DNA of 64,000 bases from M0108 sp937862735. Its GTDB lineage: Bacteria > Pseudomonadota > Gammaproteobacteria > Chromatiales > Chromatiaceae. Made by a program: the position numbers and the translations under genes. The stretch spans positions 1-64,000 of the forward strand of contig CALMDH010000106.1 of assembly GCA_937862735.1 (NCBI GenBank). The letters run 5' to 3'. Every line of letters starts with the position of its first letter. Within the stretch, counting starts at the first letter, position 1. Below the pieces are notes generated by a model that was not told where the DNA came from, did no database searches, and worked only from the letters and a program-made list of their open reading frames with translations. This document shows, piece by piece, positions 60,014 to 64,000 of the stretch.

Positions 60014-61529
60014 CTAGCCTGAGCTTGCGGAAGCGTTCGAACAGCGGACCCGCGGGCACCGGCAGGGGTGAAGCCTTGTAGACGGCGGCGACCACGGACC
60101 GGTCATAGGCCGGATCGCCACTGGACCTGACCAGCCGGACGCTGTCGGCCACCACCTCCCCGTTGGACAGAAGTTGGATCTCGATGGTGCAGGACAGATC
60201 CCGCCGGCTGCTACCCAGGGGCCGCACCCAGGTGTCGCGGATGCGGCTATCGATGGCCGCGGCGTAGAACTGGATGTCGCTGGCCGCCGGCTCGGCCTGA
60301 GCCGCCTCTTCCGCGGCCAGGGCCGCCGCCAGGGCCTGCTCCTCGGCCTGGAGGGCCGCCTGCTCAGCCGCCTGGCGGCGCTTTTGCTCGACGCGCTCCG
60401 CCTCGGCCTGGCGGAGCTCTTCCTCCCGCCGGGTCAACTCAGCCTGGCGCTCCGCTTCCGCCCGGCGCTTTTCCTCGACCAGGCGCTCCGCTTGCTCCGA
60501 GCGCCGCCGTTCCTCCGCCTGACGTTGTTCCTCCGCCCGGCGTGCGTCGGCCTGGCGGGCGGCCTCTGCCTCTGCCTCTGCCCGGCGCTGGAGTTCGGCC
60601 TGCCGCCTCTCCTCCGCCAGACGCCTCTCCTCCGCTAGACGGCGTTCCTCAGCCAGCCGTTGGGCCTCCGCCTCCGCTTGCCGCTGCCGTTCAGCCTCGC
60701 GTCTTTCCTCCGCCAAGCGTTGCTCCTCGGCCCGACGGGCGGCCTCTTCCTCTGCCCGGCGTTGAAGTTCGGCCTGCCGCCTCTCCTCCGCCAGGCGCAG
60801 CTCCTCAGCCTGGCGCTTGGCCTCTGCCTCCACTTGCCGCTGACGCTCAGCCTCAAGCCTTTCCTCCGCCAAGCGCCGTTCCTCGGCCTGACGCCTGAGT
60901 TCGGCCTGCCGGGCAGCCTCTTCGGCTTGGCGTCGCTCCTCAGCCAGGCGCCGTTCCTCTGCCTGGCGCCGTTCCTCTAACTGGCGCTGTTGCTCCGCGC
61001 GCTGCCGGGCCTCGGCCTCCGCCTGGCGTTGCAGCTCGGCCTGACGTTGCAGCTCGGCCTGACGCGCCTCCTCCGCTGCCTGACGCACCGCCTCTTCCGC
61101 TTGGCGTGCCGCCGCCTCCGCCTCCCGTTGCGCCTCGAGTTCGGCGAGTTGCCGTTGCTCCAGCAACTGGCGGGCTTCCTCCGCTTGCTGACGCTGGGCC
61201 TCTTCCGCCCGGGCCTGGGCCTCCGCCGCCTGGCGCTCGCGCTCCGCTTGCGCCGAAGCCTCGGCGGCCTGGCGTTCAGGTTCGATCTGAGCGGCGGCCT
61301 CCGCCGCCTGCCGTTCCCGCTCAGCGGCGCGGGCCTGGTCTTGGCGCTCCGCGGCCGCCGCCAGGGTCGCCGCGTCGACCACGGTGGCCTGGATGACCTG
61401 GGGGCGGATGGCCTGTTCCTGTCCCCAATCCAGCCAGGCGGCCCCGGTCAGGGCGAGGACGCCGAGGATCAGGTGCAGGGCGAGGGAGGCGACCAGGGCG
61501 CCAGGATGATGGCGGGCCGTTTGCCACAT
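59991..61529 (-). CDS. tolA: Tol-Pal system inner-membrane protein TolA
   Basis: TolA spans the periplasm between TolQR and TolB-Pal. It has one N-terminal membrane helix (ALVASLALHLILGVLALTGAAWL). A long Ala/Glu/Arg-rich helical domain of about 370 residues follows, made of near-repeats of RRQAEERRLAEERRQAEL. The globular TolA C-terminal domain starts at DIQFYAAAIDSRIRDTWVRP and includes IEIQLLSNGEVVADSVRLVRSSGDPAYDRSVVAAV. At 512 residues it is longer than E. coli TolA (421), due to the helical repeats. The last codons lie inside a 16-bp tandem repeat. Confidence 0.95.
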   Translation of the reverse strand: MWQTARHHPGALVASLALHLILGVLALTGAAWLDWGQEQAIRPQVIQATVVDAATLAAAAERQDQARAAERERQAAEAAAQIEPERQAAEASAQAERERQAAEAQARAEEAQRQQAEEARQLLEQRQLAELEAQREAEAAARQAEEAVRQAAEEARQAELQRQAELQRQAEAEARQRAEQQRQLEERRQAEERRLAEERRQAEEAARQAELRRQAEERRLAEERLEAERQRQVEAEAKRQAEELRLAEERRQAELQRRAEEEAARRAEEQRLAEERREAERQRQAEAEAQRLAEERRLAEERRLAEERRQAELQRRAEAEAEAARQADARRAEEQRQAEERRRSEQAERLVEEKRRAEAERQAELTRREEELRQAEAERVEQKRRQAAEQAALQAEEQALAAALAAEEAAQAEPAASDIQFYAAAIDSRIRDTWVRPLGSSRRDLSCTIEIQLLSNGEVVADSVRLVRSSGDPAYDRSVVAAVYKASPLPVPAGPLFERFRKLRLEFKPGSR

Positions 61530-61631
61530 GTCAGGGCCGGGGGAACGGGGTGTTCATGGCCGGAGGGCAATGATGGCGGGGGAGGTTCATGAGGGGGGGC
61601 GGCGGCGGGGGCCCGCGAGCCCCGGACCCGA

Positions 61632-62066
<435 letters not shown>

Positions 62067-62105
62067 GAGCGGCGCTCCCCTGGCATGGCGGGCATTCTCA
62101 CGGAC

Positions 62106-62780
62106 TTAGCCCCGGCCCTGGCGCTGGAGCAGGGTCGAGAATTCCTCCATGAATTCCTCGTAGCGGTTGTTGAGCCGTTCCGCCCGGTCGGCGAAGCGGT
62201 TGTAGGCGATGACCGCCGGGATGGCGGCGAAGAGGCCGATGGCGGTCGCCACCAGGGCCTCGGAGATGCCGGGGGCCACCAGGGCCAGGGTCGCCTGCTT
62301 GACGTTACCCAGGGCATGGAAGGAGTGCATGATGCCCCAGACGGTCCCGAAGAGGCCGATATAGGGGCTGGTGGAGCCGACGGTGGCGAGGAAGGAGAGG
62401 TTGGTCTCCAGCCGGTCCATCTCCCGGCTCAGGGCGACGCGCATGGAGCGCTCGACGCCCTGGATGACGGCCATGGGGTCCAGGTCCTCGCCCTTGCGCA
62501 GGCGGACGAACTCCTTGAAACCGGAACGGAAGATGGCGGCCAGGCCGGTGAGCGACTTCGAGCTCTGACCCAGGTCGCGGTAGAGGGCGCTGAGGTCGCC
62601 GCCGGACCAGAAGCGCCGCTCGAAGTCATCCGCCGCCCGCCCCGCCTTGCGCAAGACCCGGGAGCGCTCGAAGATCAGGGTCCAGGACAGGACCGAGGCC
62701 AGCACCAGCACCGCCAGCACCAGTTGCACGACGAAACTGGCGTGGAGGACCAGGTCCAGGAGGGAGAGCTCAGCGTACAT
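62106..62780 (-). CDS. tolQ: Tol-Pal system proton channel protein TolQ
   Basis: TolQ is the ExbB-like proton channel subunit of the Tol system. The start at 62780 (MYAELSLLDLVLHASFVVQLVLA) gives 224 residues and matches the family; the extra upstream codons are not conserved. Three membrane segments are visible, including LALVAPGISEALVATAIGLFAAIPAVIAYN with the conserved Thr and Pro residues of the channel. The VWGIMHSF segment is typical. It overlaps the 3' end of ybgC by 11 bases. Confidence 0.96.
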   Translation of the reverse strand: MYAELSLLDLVLHASFVVQLVLAVLVLASVLSWTLIFERSRVLRKAGRAADDFERRFWSGGDLSALYRDLGQSSKSLTGLAAIFRSGFKEFVRLRKGEDLDPMAVIQGVERSMRVALSREMDRLETNLSFLATVGSTSPYIGLFGTVWGIMHSFHALGNVKQATLALVAPGISEALVATAIGLFAAIPAVIAYNRFADRAERLNNRYEEFMEEFSTLLQRQGRG

Positions 62781-63255
62781 CGGCGATCTCCGCCAGCAAT
62801 CGTTGGGGCAGGGGGCTGGGCTTGAGCGTGTCAGCCGCCACGCAGGCAATCTTGACCAGACCACGACAGCAAAGGGCGCCATCGCTGACGCGCCGCAGTT
62901 CCTGCTCGAAGTCCAGGCTGGCGCCCCCCCGGCGGGTGAGGGCCACGCTCACTTCCAGCAGGTCATCCAGGCGGGCACCCTTGAGGTAGTCCAGGCTGAG
63001 GGAGCGGACGATGAACCCCAGCCCATGGCGATCGCGCAGGCTGTGTTGTTCGTAACCCAGACCGCGCAACCACTCGGTGCGGGCACGCTCCATGAACTTG
63101 AGGTACGTGGCATGGTAGGCGACGCCCAGGGCGTCGGTATCCTCGTAGTAGACACGCACCCTGAGCAGAAATGGCCTGCTTTGTTCTTGATTTGACAAGG
63201 AGTTGACGCAACTGGGGAAAATTGGCGGGAGTCGTATCTTAGCAAAAACCCTCAT
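62770..63255 (-). CDS. ybgC: Acyl-CoA thioesterase YbgC (tol-pal operon)
   Basis: YbgC is a hotdog-fold thioesterase encoded first in many tol-pal operons. The family signature is VYYEDTDALGVAYHATYLKFMERARTEWLRGLGYEQ with the catalytic Asp. LGFIVRSLSLDYLKGARLDDLLEVSV follows. The listed start at 63255 gives 161 residues, with about 30 before the signature. Most homologues have about 10, and an internal TTG (LSNQEQ) is possible. No strong Shine-Dalgarno is seen for either start. It overlaps tolQ and opens the operon. Confidence 0.9.
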   Translation of the reverse strand: MRVFAKIRLPPIFPSCVNSLSNQEQSRPFLLRVRVYYEDTDALGVAYHATYLKFMERARTEWLRGLGYEQHSLRDRHGLGFIVRSLSLDYLKGARLDDLLEVSVALTRRGGASLDFEQELRRVSDGALCCRGLVKIACVAADTLKPSPLPQRLLAEIADVR

Positions 63256-63345
63256 GCCCTGGCCAGGGAGGACGATCCCGCCTCAGGCTGGTAATCTTGT
63301 TGACAATATTCCCGCGCCTCCCGTCCTTGGACCGCTTGCCCCCTC

Positions 63346-64000
63346 ATGATCGCCTCCCCGCTACCCCCGACCCCTGAACCACCTCATCCCCCGGGCGCTC
63401 CCTCACCCGATCACGGCCCCGATCCCCACCCCGATCTCAAGCTTGATCGCCCGCCTGATCGCCGGAGGGAGAGCAGATTTCGCCTCCTGTTTGATCAGGC
63501 CCCGATCGGTATTCTCCTGGTCAGTCCCGCTACGGGGCTCATCCTCAGGGCCAACCCCTGCTTTGCCACCATCGTGGGCCGCTCCCTCGCCGAACTGGAG
63601 GGGCGCGACTGGATGAGCATCACCCACCCCGAGGATCTCGCGGCCAACCTGCTGGGTGCCGCTCGGCTCAGTGCCGGCGAGATTGACGTTTATAAAGCGG
63701 AGAAACGTTACCTTCGTCCCGATGGCACGGCCGTCTGGGTCAAGATGACCAGTTCCATGATGGCGGGCGAAGGTGATGAGCCCACTCACTATCTCACGCT
63801 GATCGAGGACATCACCGAACAAAAACAGGCGGAACGCCAGGTCCAGGAGCTCACCGCCAGCCTGGAACAGCGCGTCAGGGAGCGCACGGTCGCCCTGGAA
63901 GCGGAGATCGCCAGGCACCGGCGGACTGAGGAGGACTTACTGGCCATCAAGGGGAATCTCGAAGCCATCCTCGCCAGCGTAAACGACGCCCTCTTCATCG
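63346..64000 (+). CDS. PAS-domain sensor protein (partial, truncated by window end)
   Basis: The open frame from the ATG at 63346 runs to the end of the window without a stop (218 codons seen). After a Pro-rich start it has a PAS domain (RFRLLFDQAPIGILLVSP, CFATIVGRSLAELEGRDWMSITHPEDLAAN, VYKAEKRYLRPDGTAVWVKMTSSMM, YLTLIEDITEQKQAERQ). A coiled coil (LTASLEQRVRERTVALEAEIARHRRTEEDL) links it to the start of a second PAS domain (LEAILASVNDALFI). This layout is common to hybrid histidine kinases and diguanylate cyclases. The output domain is outside the window. It is divergent from ybgC. Confidence 0.85.
   Translation, partial: MIASPLPPTPEPPHPPGAPSPDHGPDPHPDLKLDRPPDRRRESRFRLLFDQAPIGILLVSPATGLILRANPCFATIVGRSLAELEGRDWMSITHPEDLAANLLGAARLSAGEIDVYKAEKRYLRPDGTAVWVKMTSSMMAGEGDEPTHYLTLIEDITEQKQAERQVQELTASLEQRVRERTVALEAEIARHRRTEEDLLAIKGNLEAILASVNDALFI

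Noticed and set aside
63300..63305. TTGACA upstream of the PAS sensor gene as a -35 box
   Set aside because: No -10-like hexamer is found 16-18 bases downstream; the sequence there is GC-rich.

Overview
The window looks like a chromosome segment of a high-GC gammaproteobacterium, most likely a purple sulfur bacterium of the Chromatiaceae. The best lineage marker is a short secreted Gly/Tyr/Trp-rich protein of the sulfur globule envelope type (13220-13567). The complete ybgC-tolQRAB-pal-cpoB cluster, lapB-pyrF, and accA next to tilS are typical gammaproteobacterial arrangements. No rRNA, tRNA or CRISPR array was recognised.

Layout. 25-3129: a large SNF2-type helicase of the kind found in defence loci, on the minus strand at the window edge. 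3281-9623: tilS and accA, an unrecognised coiled-coil protein, an endonuclease III-like glycosylase that appears to use a CTG start, and a GlgC-like protein that has lost its catalytic motifs. 9970-16094: PEP carboxylase, the sulfur globule protein and a DEAD-box RNA helicase. 16459-20830: a ferric iron ABC importer (fbpABC). 20848-28004: a DUF2061 membrane protein, a sugar aminotransferase, an MltD-type lytic transglycosylase with its own promoter and terminator, and a large MscK/MscS-family channel.

28148-46783: a complete type 1 BREX phage-defence locus, transcribed leftwards as brxA-brxB-brxC-[ATPase + small nuclease-like protein]-pglX-[AlbA/Schlafen ATPase-like protein]-[GmrSD/BrxU-like type IV restriction enzyme]-pglZ-brxL. 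The bracketed genes are accessory modules placed between core genes. The ATPase/nuclease-like pair is the best candidate for an undescribed defence module. Its bases, and those of the pglX specificity region, are visibly richer in A+T than the core BREX genes.

46958-63255: housekeeping genes (an AF1514-like small protein, pepN, a glutaredoxin, hslR, galU, pyrF, lapB, an SDR oxidoreductase, and the Tol-Pal envelope operon), with two hypothetical proteins. 63346 to the end: the start of a PAS-domain sensor protein that runs off the window.

Three kinds of repeat recur. (1) A ~100 bp MITE-like palindrome occurs three times between genes. (2) A GC-rich palindromic element occurs in tilS, fbpC and pal and is translated in frame in all three; a different 75-bp palindrome lies in frame in pglX. 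(3) Degenerate tandem repeats of 15-18 bp start at or just after the stop codons of accA, lapB, tolA, hslR and the gene ending at 51833.
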